Origin: Canibacter zhuwentaonis
GTDB lineage: Bacteria > Actinomycetota > Actinomycetes > Actinomycetales > Microbacteriaceae
NCBI RefSeq assembly: GCF_018531125.1
Contig: NZ_JAHDSY010000001.1
DNA length: 64,000 bases
Direction: 5' to 3' (one strand)
The notes beneath the pieces are model-generated. The model did not search any database. It had not been told where the DNA came from and was given only the letters and a program-made list of their open reading frames with translations. A program made the translations under genes and the position numbers. Position 1 is the first letter of the stretch; every line of letters starts with the position of its first letter. This document shows, piece by piece, positions 26,145 to 35,530 of this stretch.

Positions 26145-26255
26145 ATGATTCTTGGTTTTGAGATTTTTTTCCTGGCGCTATTGGGTCTTGCCTCAGCGGG
26201 TATTGCGTTTGTTAGCGGAGCTGTTGTTTACAAACTCTACAAGGGTCAGAAATAG
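26145..26255 (+). CDS. 36-residue single-span membrane peptide
   Basis: MILGFEIFFLALLGLASAG and following residues form one helix, ending VVYKLYKGQK. AGAGG at about 26139 is a weak ribosome site. It ends 8 bases before ygfZ. Micrococcales genomes often carry a peptide with a similar YKLYKGQ tail in this position (recalled, not checked). Function unknown. Confidence 0.6.
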   Translation: MILGFEIFFLALLGLASAGIAFVSGAVVYKLYKGQK

Positions 26256-26263
26256 TTTTCTAA

Positions 26264-27616
26264 ATGCGCAGCGAGCTGTTTAAGATTCCGCAAGCTGTGC
26301 TAGATAGCTCTGGGGACGCAGTTTTGCACTACGGCAGCCCTTTTGCGGAAAGCCGCCATTTCAGCGAGGGCAGAGCTCTTGTGCCGCGCACTGATCTGGC
26401 GGTGCTGAAACTAGCCGGCACTGACGCGCTGAAAATACTGCACTCGCAAACAACTCAAAAATTAGATAGTTTACAACCCGGGCAGAGCGCGGAAACCTTG
26501 ATGCTCAGCCCGCAGGGCAAAATTATTGCGCAGCTTGCAATAGTGCACGCGGGCGATTGTATTCTGATAACACTGTTGCGCGCGCAGGCTCAGGAGATAG
26601 TGGATTATTTCACGCGGATGCGCTTTACGCTCGATTACCAGATTGCAGACTCGAGCGAAACCCTTTTTTGTGCGGATATCTGCGCGCCACGGGCGGCGCT
26701 TAAAAATATTCAGAACTGTGGTGCGTTGCGCGAGGCTGATTTGGCGTTGTGCGATGCCGATGCGGCACTGCGCGAGGCTGATTTGGCGGGTAGCGTTCCG
26801 ATTTGGGGCGCGATACGCGAGTTTTTATCCGCCAATAATAGCGATATTACTGCGATCTGGTGTGATCCGTGGGTTTTTGCGGATTCTGCCGCGCAGATTT
26901 CTTACTACCGGGGCGGTGAGCATCCCGCAGCAACAGGGAACGGCACTGTGCGGCTGATTCTAGATGCAAAACTGCTGGCAGAGCTTGTGCGCGGCGGGGT
27001 ATCCAACGGTTTGCGGCTGGCTGGCACATACGCGGTAGCAGCTCACGAAATTGCGCTGTGGCGGCCGAGCCTGGCGGATTTTGACGAGCGCAGCCTGCCG
27101 CACGAGTATGATCTTTTGCGTAGCAGCGTGCATCTTAACAAGGGCTGCTATCGAGGGCAAGAAACCGTCGCGAAGGTGCACAATCTGGGGCATCCGCCGC
27201 GCCGTTTGGTGTTTTTGCACCTCGACGGCAGTGACGCAATTCTGCCGGTTGCCGGGGATAAGATTTTTGCTGCGCACCCGTTAGGCGCAACAAAAAGTGC
27301 GCCAGAATTAGCAGCGGATTTGGTGAGAGTAGAAGTTAGCCCGGCAGACGCAAAAACAGTCCACGGGGGCGCGGAAGCTAGCCCGGCAACAGAGCGCCCA
27401 ATCGGGATTGTGACGCGCGCGATAATGCACTACGAGCTTGGCGCGATCGGGCTGGGGCTTGTGAAACGCACCGCCAAAACGACCGATTCGTATGCGATAG
27501 TTACTAGCTCGGGCGCGACCGTGCGTGCCGCTCCCACGGTAATCGTGCCCCCCGATGCAGGTGCCACGCAGGCGCTCGACCCGCTGCTGCGTCAGCAGCT
27601 GCTGCGCCGCCAGTAA
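26264..27616 (+). CDS. ygfZ: YgfZ/GcvT-family folate-binding protein
   Basis: A 450-residue homologue of YgfZ, which supports repair or assembly of certain iron-sulfur enzymes through tetrahydrofolate. The family hallmark KGCYRGQE is present in HLNKGCYRGQETVAKVHNLG near residue 292. The product is longer than E. coli YgfZ (about 326), as usual in actinobacteria. An internal duplication (LREADLALCDADAALREADL) lies near residue 160. Confidence 0.9.
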   Translation: MRSELFKIPQAVLDSSGDAVLHYGSPFAESRHFSEGRALVPRTDLAVLKLAGTDALKILHSQTTQKLDSLQPGQSAETLMLSPQGKIIAQLAIVHAGDCILITLLRAQAQEIVDYFTRMRFTLDYQIADSSETLFCADICAPRAALKNIQNCGALREADLALCDADAALREADLAGSVPIWGAIREFLSANNSDITAIWCDPWVFADSAAQISYYRGGEHPAATGNGTVRLILDAKLLAELVRGGVSNGLRLAGTYAVAAHEIALWRPSLADFDERSLPHEYDLLRSSVHLNKGCYRGQETVAKVHNLGHPPRRLVFLHLDGSDAILPVAGDKIFAAHPLGATKSAPELAADLVRVEVSPADAKTVHGGAEASPATERPIGIVTRAIMHYELGAIGLGLVKRTAKTTDSYAIVTSSGATVRAAPTVIVPPDAGATQALDPLLRQQLLRRQ

Positions 27617-27771
27617 TTGCGCTGTTATTAGGTGCGTCGCCAGTGGTGACGCTCTTTGCGAGGCAGCGGCGATTTACCACCAGCGCAGTGCGCGTCATCC
27701 TCACTGTCGTCCCCCAAACAAACGCACCGCTGTTGAGCATATACTCTGCCGGTGCGGATAAACTAATAAGC

Positions 27772-28506
27772 ATGAGCAATACACTGATTTTACTGCGTCA
27801 CGGGCAGAGCGAATGGAATGAAAAAAACCTGTTTACCGGCTGGGTAGACGTGCGCTTAACAGCGCAGGGGCGTAATGAGGCGCAGCGTGCTGGCGAGCTG
27901 CTAACGGCAGCTGGTGTGCTGCCAGATGTTGTGCACACATCCATGCTGACGCGGGCAATTATGACGGCAAACCGGGCGCTTGAGAGCGCCGACAGGGCGT
28001 GGCTTCCGGTACGCCGTAGCTGGCGACTTAATGAGCGGCACTATGGCGCACTGCAGGGCAAAGACAAGTCGCAAACGCTCGCAGAGTACGGCGAGGAGCA
28101 GTTCCAGCTGTGGCGGCGCAGTTTCGACACGCCACCGCCTGCAATTGCTGCAGCCGATAAATACAATCAGAGCGCGGATGTGCGCTATAGCGATATTGAA
28201 GTTCCGGTAACAGAGTGCTTAAAAGACGTTATTGAGAGGCTGCTGCCGTACTGGGAAGAGCAGATTCTGCCGGATCTGAACAGCGGCAAAACCGTGCTGG
28301 TAACAGCTCATGGCAACTCACTGCGGGCGCTCGTAAAACACCTTGAAGGAATTAGCGATGACGATATTGCATCGCTTAACATTCCAACGGGAATGCCGCT
28401 GGTTTACACGATTGACAGCTCTGGTAAAGCGCTGGGCAAGGGAGAATATCTTGACTATGAGGCTGCTCAAGAAGCAGCCGCGCAGGTTGCTGCGCAGGGT
28501 AAATAG
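27772..28506 (+). CDS. gpmA: 2,3-bisphosphoglycerate-dependent phosphoglycerate mutase
   Basis: The 244-residue glycolytic enzyme interconverts 3- and 2-phosphoglycerate. LLRHGQSEWN contains the phosphorylated His10. LNERHYGALQGKDK and TAHGNSLRALVKHLEG carry the other active-site residues. ATG 27772 begins MSNTLILLRHG. The frame is open earlier but that part is not conserved. A terminator follows. Confidence 0.96.
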   Translation: MSNTLILLRHGQSEWNEKNLFTGWVDVRLTAQGRNEAQRAGELLTAAGVLPDVVHTSMLTRAIMTANRALESADRAWLPVRRSWRLNERHYGALQGKDKSQTLAEYGEEQFQLWRRSFDTPPPAIAAADKYNQSADVRYSDIEVPVTECLKDVIERLLPYWEEQILPDLNSGKTVLVTAHGNSLRALVKHLEGISDDDIASLNIPTGMPLVYTIDSSGKALGKGEYLDYEAAQEAAAQVAAQGK

Positions 28507-28527
28507 GCTTTCTGCGCAATAAGTTAG

Positions 28528-28573
28528 AGGGCGCGCAAGCAGCTGTAATTTGAACAACCTGCGCGCCCTTTTA
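28528..28573. terminator. Bidirectional terminator between gpmA and carD
   Basis: AGGGCGCGCA (28528-28537) pairs with TGCGCGCCCT (28560-28569), followed by TTTTAA. The two flanking genes converge here. Confidence 0.85.
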
Positions 28574-28588
28574 ACTATCTAAAGGTTT

Positions 28589-29089
28589 TTAGAAATCGGG
28601 TATGATAGTGCTTTCGAGAACAGAGTTTAAGAGCTCTTCGGCTGCTTCTTCAGAGCTGTTCTTAGCGAGCGCCACCTCTGAGGTGAGAATCTGGCGAGCC
28701 TTCACAAGCATCCGCTTCTCACCGGCAGAAAGCCCCTTATCGTGCTCCCTGCGCCACAGGTCGCGCACAACCTCTGAAACTTTGAGAACATCGCCTGATG
28801 CGAGTTTTTCAAGGTTTGCTTTGTAGCGACGTGACCAGTTTGCTGGCTCTTCTGTGAACTGCTCGCGTAATACGGCGTACACTTCTGCAAGACCGGCGTC
28901 GTTGATTACATCGCGCACACCAACCATCTCGCATTTTTCTGCGGGAACTTCAATAGTGAGATCGCCTTGATGAACCTCGAGTTTTAGAAAAACTTTTGAA
29001 ACTCCGCCGAGTTTGCGGTTTTTAATCTCAATAATCTTTGCCGCACCGTGGTGAGGGTAGATAACTGTTTCGCCTACCTCGAATTGCAT
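28589..29089 (-). CDS. carD: CarD-family RNA polymerase-binding regulator
   Basis: The 166-residue protein binds the RNA polymerase beta subunit and stabilises open promoter complexes, mainly at rRNA promoters. The N-terminal Tudor-like domain reads MQFEVGETVIYPHHGAAKI. The C-terminal helical DNA-binding part includes the conserved WSRRYKANLEKLASGD, with the minor-groove Trp. In many Micrococcales it leads into ispD-ispF-cysS. Here it is on the opposite strand from cysS and ispD/ispF are absent. Confidence 0.95.
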   Translation of the reverse strand: MQFEVGETVIYPHHGAAKIIEIKNRKLGGVSKVFLKLEVHQGDLTIEVPAEKCEMVGVRDVINDAGLAEVYAVLREQFTEEPANWSRRYKANLEKLASGDVLKVSEVVRDLWRREHDKGLSAGEKRMLVKARQILTSEVALAKNSSEEAAEELLNSVLESTIIPDF

Positions 29090-29251
29090 AGTGGAATGCT
29101 CCTTAGCTTAGAAATCAGTGCCTCATATCAGGATAGCACATTCATTAACACCTAATCTGAGCGCGTCCAGTAGGTGCGTCAAACCGCGAAAATCTTCTTT
29201 TTTAGATATGATTAAAAAGACATTAAAAATATTTATCTCGGAGGGTAAGTT

Positions 29252-29746
29252 GTGAAAACTCGCACAGTAAAATTTTTTGCGCTTGCGGGGGTGCTCGCTG
29301 TTTCGTTAAGCGGCTGCTCGCTCGTAGCACCTGTGGCAACCACCAAACCATACAGCGCCAGCGATGGCATCAACCAGGACATTAACGGCGTTAATCTGCG
29401 CAACATTATGCTGGTTGGGGCAAAATCCGGCAAGCCGCTGAACGTTGTTTTCACAGCGGTTAACAACACCGGTGATCCGCAAATTGCAACCATGAAGTTT
29501 ATTGGAAGTGATGGCACCGAGGCGCAGGTTAAGTTCCTATTGCCTGAGGGCGTGATGCAGTACGGTGACCCGCGCGGAGCTGCCGAAAACATCAACTGGG
29601 TTGATCTTGGCGCGCAGGAAATCGGTTCAACAGCAACCGCGTATCTGCAAGTTAGCGGATCAAACGAAGAGCGTGTTAACGTGCCAGTTCTTGACGGCAC
29701 CCTTGACGAGTACAAACCTTATGCGGTAACCCCGCCTAAAAACTAA
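29252..29746 (+). CDS. Putative lipoprotein
   Basis: The 164-residue protein has a lipoprotein signal (FFALAGVLAVSLSGCSLV, lipobox LSGC at about residue 24). The mature part has a predicted beta fold (NGVNLRNIMLVGAKSGKPLNVV, later VNNTG). Microbacteriaceae commonly carry a similar lipoprotein next to phoU (recalled). GTG 29252 is preceded by GGAGGG. Function unknown. Confidence 0.85.
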   Translation: MKTRTVKFFALAGVLAVSLSGCSLVAPVATTKPYSASDGINQDINGVNLRNIMLVGAKSGKPLNVVFTAVNNTGDPQIATMKFIGSDGTEAQVKFLLPEGVMQYGDPRGAAENINWVDLGAQEIGSTATAYLQVSGSNEERVNVPVLDGTLDEYKPYAVTPPKN

Positions 29747-29753
29747 ACAGATT

Positions 29754-29797
29754 TGCGGGGGTGTTGTTACGGATAATATCCCCCCCGTTTATTTTTT
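29754..29797 (+). terminator. Terminator after the lipoprotein gene
   Basis: A G-rich arm (GGGGGTGTT) pairs with AATATCCCCC and is followed by TTTATTTTTT. Confidence 0.75.
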
Positions 29798-29844
29798 GAC
29801 ACTCGGACGCGTGTTTGATCCGCTCGCAATTGCGTACTGCCCAG

Positions 29845-29916
29845 CTAGATTGTACCAAACAGCAGCGCGCCCAGCAGAAATCCCACGACCAGCGCGAGTA
29901 TCAGATTGTATTGCAT
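29845..29916 (-). CDS. Possible 23-residue membrane peptide
   Basis: MQYNLILALVVGFLLGALLF and three more residues, divergent from phoU. It resembles the first membrane segment of sensor kinases that flank phoU in related genomes, so it may be a leftover of one. No SD site is clear. Confidence 0.25.
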   Translation of the reverse strand: MQYNLILALVVGFLLGALLFGTI

Positions 29917-30035
29917 AGTTAATACAGTAGATGCTTTATGATTAAAAACATAACTTTCTGTGAGATTATTAGTGTTGTAAATGTGCGCGGTGTTTATATC
30001 CTCGCGCGCTCGGTACGATAAGAAATGAGTTTTTA

Positions 30036-30674
30036 ATGCGAGTTGTTTTTCAGCAAGAACTACGTGAAATTCAAGACGGGCTAGCAGAAATAGCTGAGCT
30101 TGTGATGGTTGCAATTGACAACGCGGCAACCGCGTTTGCGAGCAGCGACTTAACCCTGGCAGAGACTGTAATTCAGCAGGATCCGCTTGTTGACAGGCTG
30201 GTGCTGCAGCTTGATGAGCGCGTCACTGACGTGCTCGCCAGGCAGCAGCCGGTTGCGAGTGACCTGCGGTTGATGGTGAGTTCCTTGCGTATGAGCGCGT
30301 CACTGGAACGGATGGCGGATCTTGCGCAGCACATTGCGCAGCTGGTGCGGATGCGGTATCCGGATGCGGTTGTGCCGCAGAGTTTGCAGCCGATTTTTAT
30401 GCGGATGGGGCAGCTGGATATTGAGATGGCACAAAATATTGTGCATCTGCTGCGCGAGCAGGATCTCGGCACGTGCTTTAAGATCCGTGATCTTGATGAC
30501 GAGCTTGACGAGCTGCACGCGGAGGTTTTTGCAAAGGTGCTGAGCGCAACCCAGCAGCAAAAACCCGAGCACGTGATCGACGTAACGCTTGCGAGTCGGT
30601 ATCACGAGCGTTTTGGCGATCACGCGGTCAGTATTTCAAAGCAGATGACTTACTTTTTGGCGGGCAACCGCTAA
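30036..30674 (+). CDS. phoU: Phosphate-signalling protein PhoU
   Basis: A 212-residue helical-bundle protein that links Pst phosphate transport to the PhoR-type kinase. Start MRVVFQQELREIQDGLAEIA and the two repeats with VSSLRMSASLERMADLAQHI and LASRYHERFGDHAVSISK carry the metal-binding E-R-x-x-D pattern. Neither pst genes nor a phoPR pair is in the window. Confidence 0.95.
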   Translation: MRVVFQQELREIQDGLAEIAELVMVAIDNAATAFASSDLTLAETVIQQDPLVDRLVLQLDERVTDVLARQQPVASDLRLMVSSLRMSASLERMADLAQHIAQLVRMRYPDAVVPQSLQPIFMRMGQLDIEMAQNIVHLLREQDLGTCFKIRDLDDELDELHAEVFAKVLSATQQQKPEHVIDVTLASRYHERFGDHAVSISKQMTYFLAGNR

Positions 30675-30794
30675 TTTTAAGTTGCTCGCTGCGCGGCTAG
30701 TGGGTCGCTCGTTGCCAGCAGGTACGCAGTTTGCTGCGTCGCAGAAATCTGCTGGCTAAACAGTGGAAAAGTCACCGTTAAACAATAGATATAG

Positions 30795-32234
30795 ATGGTT
30801 ATGCAACAGAAAATATATGATTCTTATCTGGCGCAGACGGTTGCTTTTGAGCCGCGCGAAGCCGAACAGGTCGGGATGTACGTGTGCGGACCAACTGTGC
30901 AGTCGCCGCCACATATTGGGCATCTCAGAAGCGCGCTTGTCTACGACCAGATGTGCCGCTGGTTTCTCGCGACCGGGCATCGGGTGACCCTGATCCGCAA
31001 TGTGACCGATATTGACGATAAGATTCTGGCGAACGTTGCCGGCACGACAGCGCGCTGGTGGCAGCTGGCAGCGCGTGTTGAGCGTGATTTTAGCGAGTGC
31101 TACAGCGCTATTGGCGTTGCAGCCGGTGCGGCAGAACCCCGCGCGACCGGGCACATCCCTGAAATCGACGCGCTTATTGGGCGCCTTATTGAGCGCGGGT
31201 ACGCCTACCAGAGCGACGACGGCAGCGTGTATTTTGACACTGTGGCGTGGAGTGGATACGGCGAACTAACACGCCAGAGCCTTGACGCGGTTGAAACCAG
31301 GGCAGAAACCGTGCCGGGTAAGCGCCACGCAACAGATTTTGCGCTCTGGAAAGCGCACCGGGAGGGCGAGCCCGACGATGCGCAATGGCAGATTACAAAC
31401 GGCGCTGCCGGGCGTCCCGGCTGGCATATTGAGTGCTCGGCGATGGCAACGCGTTATTTGGGCAGCGCCTTTGATATTCACGGTGGCGGACGCGATCTGC
31501 GCTTTCCGCACCACGAGAACGAGCACGCGCAGTCGCGGGCGGCCGGTGACGAGTTCGCGAAATACTGGGTGCACAACGGGCTGATTAACGTTGGCGATCA
31601 GAAAATGTCAAAATCCCTGGGTAATTCGTTATTTGCGGCGGATCTGCTAGCGCAGACGGATCCGCTCGCGGTGCGGTATATGCTGGGCGCGGCGCACTAT
31701 CGCTCAACACTAACGTTTAGCTTAAAGGCGATGGAGGAAGCGAGCGCTGCGGTAACGCGGATAGCGCAAGCGCTATCTCGCGCGGCGATCCTGTTGGGGG
31801 CTGAGATGCCACCCGTGCACGAGAGCTGCGAAGGGTTGGCAAAACTCGTTCCCGAGGCTTTTGCGCTGGCTATGTGTGACGATTTTGCGCTGCCGCAGGC
31901 GTTATCGTGCGTGCATGAGAGCGTGCGCGCGCTTAATACCGCATTGCAGCAGGAAGATGTATCAGCCGCTCGTGGGCACTGCGCCAAGCTGGTTGCGATG
32001 CTTGGCGTTTTACACCTTGATCCGCGTCATGCGCAGTGGCATAATAAAAACGCTGCGGTCGCGTCCGCAAAATCTCATATAGCGCTTGATACACTGGTCA
32101 GTGAGTTGATTGTAAAACGCAATCTTGCTCGTGAACAAAAAAACTGGGCAGCCAGCGATGAAATAAGAGACTTTTTAAGCACTGCCGGAATTACTCTGAC
32201 CGACACGGGTCAGGGCACAAATTGGAGTTTGTGA
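30795..32234 (+). CDS. cysS: Cysteinyl-tRNA synthetase
   Basis: A 479-residue class I synthetase. HIGH-type motif PPHIGHLRS, zinc ligands beginning at CGPTVQ, WHIECSAM, the HHENEHAQS region and KMSKS in QKMSKSLGNS are all present. A second possible ATG lies two codons inside. Its stop overlaps the rlmB start (TGATG). Confidence 0.96.
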   Translation: MVMQQKIYDSYLAQTVAFEPREAEQVGMYVCGPTVQSPPHIGHLRSALVYDQMCRWFLATGHRVTLIRNVTDIDDKILANVAGTTARWWQLAARVERDFSECYSAIGVAAGAAEPRATGHIPEIDALIGRLIERGYAYQSDDGSVYFDTVAWSGYGELTRQSLDAVETRAETVPGKRHATDFALWKAHREGEPDDAQWQITNGAAGRPGWHIECSAMATRYLGSAFDIHGGGRDLRFPHHENEHAQSRAAGDEFAKYWVHNGLINVGDQKMSKSLGNSLFAADLLAQTDPLAVRYMLGAAHYRSTLTFSLKAMEEASAAVTRIAQALSRAAILLGAEMPPVHESCEGLAKLVPEAFALAMCDDFALPQALSCVHESVRALNTALQQEDVSAARGHCAKLVAMLGVLHLDPRHAQWHNKNAAVASAKSHIALDTLVSELIVKRNLAREQKNWAASDEIRDFLSTAGITLTDTGQGTNWSL

Positions 32235-33211
32235 TGGGTAACATTAGAAAGGGTCGACCCGGCGCGGTGCGTAAGAAGAGCCGTGGTAAAGCCGTTGGAT
32301 CGGGAGGCCAGGGCAGACAAGCGCTGGAGGGAAGAGGCCCCACGCCGAAGGCGGAAGATCGCACATACCATCCGGCATATAAGGCGAAGTTGTTGCGCGA
32401 GAAGGCGAAGCTGCGGCGCAACAACAGCGGTGGTGATAACTGCGGTGGCGTGCGTGGCGGGGCGGATACCGAGACTGTAACGGGGCGCAATTCCGTGCTG
32501 GAGGCATTGCGTGCAAAGATTCCCGCAACCACACTGTATATTGCGCAGCGCACAGAGTTTGATGAGCGCGTGCGAGAGATTTTGGGCATTGCAACGGGTC
32601 GTGATATTCCCGTTATGGAGATCACAAAAGCGGAGCTGGACAGGCTTGCTGGGCGCGATAGCGTGCATCAGGGCGTGCTCTTGAAAGTTGCCGCGTACAG
32701 GTATGCGCACCACATGGACCTACTGGAACAGACTTTTGACTCTGGCGAAATACCGTTATTTGCGGTGCTTGACGGGGTTACTGACCCGCGCAATCTAGGC
32801 GCTATTATCCGCTCGCTTGCCGCCTTTGGTGGGCACGGTGTGATTGTGCCGCAGCGGCGCTCTGCGGGAGTGACCGCGGCGGTGTGGAAAACCTCGGCCG
32901 GTGCTGTAGCACGCTGCCCGGTTGCGATGGCGAGTAATCTCACCGGGGCAATTAAAGACCTGAAAAAACAGGGCGTTTTTGTTGTGGGACTTGACGGGCA
33001 CGGTGAAACTGAGCTGCCGGGGCTGTATTTGGCGGATCGTCCGCTTGCGCTCGTGGTTGGCAGCGAAGGCAGCGGACTGTCACGGCTTGTTACGGAGCAG
33101 TGTGACGCGACTGTGTCAATTCCGATTAGCCAGGCGACCGAGTCTTTAAACGCGGCAATTGCGATGAGCATTGCCTGCTACGAGGTGGCAAAACTGCGCG
33201 CGGAGGCTTAA
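32234..33211 (+). CDS. rlmB: 23S rRNA (guanosine-2251-2'-O)-methyltransferase RlmB
   Basis: A SpoU/TrmH-family methyltransferase of about 325 residues. It has a basic N-terminal extension (GNIRKGRPGAVRKKSRGK), then the substrate-binding domain (GRNSVLEALRAKIPA) and the knotted catalytic domain with DGVTDPRNLGAIIRS, VGSEGSGLSRL and ISQATESLNAAIAMSI. ATG 32234 coincides with the cysS stop, a coupling seen widely in actinobacteria. Confidence 0.94.
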   Translation: MGNIRKGRPGAVRKKSRGKAVGSGGQGRQALEGRGPTPKAEDRTYHPAYKAKLLREKAKLRRNNSGGDNCGGVRGGADTETVTGRNSVLEALRAKIPATTLYIAQRTEFDERVREILGIATGRDIPVMEITKAELDRLAGRDSVHQGVLLKVAAYRYAHHMDLLEQTFDSGEIPLFAVLDGVTDPRNLGAIIRSLAAFGGHGVIVPQRRSAGVTAAVWKTSAGAVARCPVAMASNLTGAIKDLKKQGVFVVGLDGHGETELPGLYLADRPLALVVGSEGSGLSRLVTEQCDATVSIPISQATESLNAAIAMSIACYEVAKLRAEA

Positions 33212-33331
33212 ACGTGCCGCAGTGTGGTGTTTAGTGCGTGGTGTGTGACGCGCCGTATATAACACTGTGCGCGCAAGTAGCTTTCGCGCTGCTGCATAAA
33301 TCGTGCGCGGAGGCTTAAATCACGCTGTTTG

Positions 33332-33781
33332 CTAGATAATCGTGAGCTCTATTACGCGCCAGCGAATGCCGGCGCGTTGCATCCGCAGCGCAACGGCAAA
33401 GGCGATTTTATCGCGCAGCAGCATTACAACGCAGTCAACAGTTTCGCTGTTCACGCGATAAAGGTGCGCGAGGGAACGGTTGCTGAGCCAGGTGACTTTT
33501 GCCGATTGCACGCCCGCTGATTTCGCGATGCGCTGCTGTAAGCGCAGGGTTTGTGCCACGCTGTTGTTGATAAAAGCGTTTATTTTTGTGAGCGGGCGGT
33601 TACAGAAAACTATTTCCGCTGCGCACAGCGCAATGTTTCTTACGAGCAGCGGATCTGGCAGATCCGCCTTGTGATTGTGCCCCTGCATCTCGTGCGTTGT
33701 GCGTGCTGCGGTGACAGCTATGGACGTTTGGGCTGCTGAAGCCTGCGCTGTTTTAGAAAGCTGCTGTTGTGTAGCGAGCAT
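33332..33781 (-). CDS. Rv3235-family protein
   Basis: The 149-residue protein has the C-terminal pattern of the actinobacterial Rv3235 family (ALCAAEIVFCNRPLTKINAF, later NSETVDCVVMLLRDKIAFAV and ending RWRVIELTI). In other actinobacteria this gene sits beside secA and a PdtaS-like kinase. Here it is divergent from pdtaS. Function unknown. The N-terminal ~45 residues are Ala/Thr/His-rich and disordered-looking. Confidence 0.7.
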   Translation of the reverse strand: MLATQQQLSKTAQASAAQTSIAVTAARTTHEMQGHNHKADLPDPLLVRNIALCAAEIVFCNRPLTKINAFINNSVAQTLRLQQRIAKSAGVQSAKVTWLSNRSLAHLYRVNSETVDCVVMLLRDKIAFAVALRMQRAGIRWRVIELTII

Positions 33782-33988
33782 AATTGCCCTTTCGGATTGT
33801 GTCCGGTTACAGTTTGCACCCCCAAACTCATTTACTCCGCGTCGAACCGGAACCTTTGTCTTTTATATATCAAAGATAAACACTTTTTGTTGTATTTAGC
33901 AAACGGGTTTCATGCCCAGGGTGTATTAGCTCTTTTATGCTTATTGCCTTCAGGGGTAACTCATAGAAAACCATGGTTTAATCAAAAT

Positions 33989-35461
33989 ATGTCTAACTTA
34001 GCTGAGATGGCAGAGAAATACACAAACCTTAACGAGGAGGAGATCTCTTGGTTGCAGGCTCTGGTGCGCGATTGGTCGTTGCTGGCAGATCTTGCGCTGG
34101 GCGATGTAGTGTTGTGGGTGCCAACCAAAGACTGTGAGTATCTGGCCGTTGCGCACAACCGCCCAACCGGCTTGATAACCGTGTTTTATCGCAGTGTTAT
34201 AGGTGATTATTTGCGCGCCGACTGGGTTGACCTGCTGGAGCGCGCGCTAACAACAAACTGCCCGGCAATAGGCAGCGCACTCACCTGGTACGAGGAAGCG
34301 CCGATGCATCTTTCGGCGTATCCGATTGTTCGCAGAAACCCTGACACAGGCGAAAAAACCGCTCCTTTTGCGGTGCTCACCGTGCACAACGCGGCAAACG
34401 AATCGTATTCTGCAAATCGGATGGGGGCAGCTTTTAGAGAGTGCGCGGATGATCTGCTGATGATGATCCAGAACGGTGATTTTCCTTCGCGCAGCGGACA
34501 CAACGGGCGCTTGCGCGGTGCACCGCGCGCCGGTGACGGGCTGATCCGCTTGGATACCGCTGGGAATATCACTTTCGCCAGCCCTAACACACTCACGAGT
34601 TTTGGCAAGCTCGGGCACAGAGCCGAGCTTGAAGATGAGAATTTTGCGGATGTTGTTGCGAGCATCACCGCGGGCACCTATGACACCAACGAGAGTATGC
34701 CGTTAATCTGCGCCGGAAAGATTGCCAGCCGGGCGGATGTTGAGGCTCGTGGTAACACGATCACGGTGCGATCAATTCCGGTTATTAACCAGGGCAAACG
34801 TGTCGGTGGCATTATTTTAACCCGTGATATTACCGATATTAAGCAGCAGACGCAGGAACTGATAACGAAAAACGCGACGATCCGCGAGATTCACCACCGC
34901 GTTAAAAATAATCTGCAGACCGTTGCGTCGCTGCTGCGGGTGCAGGCACGGCGCGCGCAGAGTGACGAGGCAAAGCAGGTTTTGGAGCAGGCAATGCGGC
35001 GGGTTACTGCGATTGCTGTTGTGCATGACACGCTCGCGTCGGGGCTTGATCAGATAGTTGATTTTGACGCGGTTTTTGGGCGCGTGCTGGGGCTAGCTGC
35101 GGAGGTTGCAAGCCACGGAAAAAGCGCGCAGCTGCACAAAAAAGGCAAGTTTGGGCAGATTCCGTCTGAGCACGCAACCGCGCTTGCACTGGCTTTGACC
35201 GAGATCGTCACCAACGCGGTTGAGCACGGATTGGTTGGCGGCGAGGGCAATGTTACAGTTGCAACCGAGCGGGTCGAGGGCAAACTCGTTGTGCGTGTTA
35301 TTGATGACGGTGTCGGGCTTCCCGAGGGCAATGTTGTTGAGGGGCTGGGCACACAGATTGTGCGCATCCTGATTGAAGCGGAGCTGGGCGGCAGCATTAA
35401 CTGGTCAAACGGCGCAAACGGCGGGGCGGTTGTTGAGATTCAGCTGCCGATCCGCTGGTGA
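33989..35461 (+). CDS. pdtaS: PdtaS-type sensor histidine kinase
   Basis: About 490 residues, soluble. An N-terminal GAF-like domain (WLQALVRDWSLLADLALGDV, LWVPTKDCEYLAVAHNRPTG) is followed by a PAS-like domain (about 185-285). A HisKA_2 motif comes next (REIHHRVKNNLQTVASLLRV, phospho-acceptor His in EIHHR) and then an HATPase domain (LALTEIVTNAVEHGL, DDGVGLPEG). Mycobacterial PdtaS acts with the RNA-binding response regulator PdtaR. No pdtaR is nearby. ATG 33989 aligns with the MPTLSDL-type N-terminus of relatives. The frame open upstream to 33767 lacks conservation. Confidence 0.92.
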   Translation: MSNLAEMAEKYTNLNEEEISWLQALVRDWSLLADLALGDVVLWVPTKDCEYLAVAHNRPTGLITVFYRSVIGDYLRADWVDLLERALTTNCPAIGSALTWYEEAPMHLSAYPIVRRNPDTGEKTAPFAVLTVHNAANESYSANRMGAAFRECADDLLMMIQNGDFPSRSGHNGRLRGAPRAGDGLIRLDTAGNITFASPNTLTSFGKLGHRAELEDENFADVVASITAGTYDTNESMPLICAGKIASRADVEARGNTITVRSIPVINQGKRVGGIILTRDITDIKQQTQELITKNATIREIHHRVKNNLQTVASLLRVQARRAQSDEAKQVLEQAMRRVTAIAVVHDTLASGLDQIVDFDAVFGRVLGLAAEVASHGKSAQLHKKGKFGQIPSEHATALALALTEIVTNAVEHGLVGGEGNVTVATERVEGKLVVRVIDDGVGLPEGNVVEGLGTQIVRILIEAELGGSINWSNGANGGAVVEIQLPIRW

Positions 35462-35530
35462 TACAGCCTTAGTTTGTGTGACCTGCTCGTTAAAATACAA
35501 TTTCGCGTTGCCTGCAGATAAAATAGAGCT

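Noticed and set aside
33767..33988. 74-codon N-terminal extension of the PdtaS kinase
   Set aside because: The added sequence is not like the family. The homologous N-terminus begins at ATG 33989.
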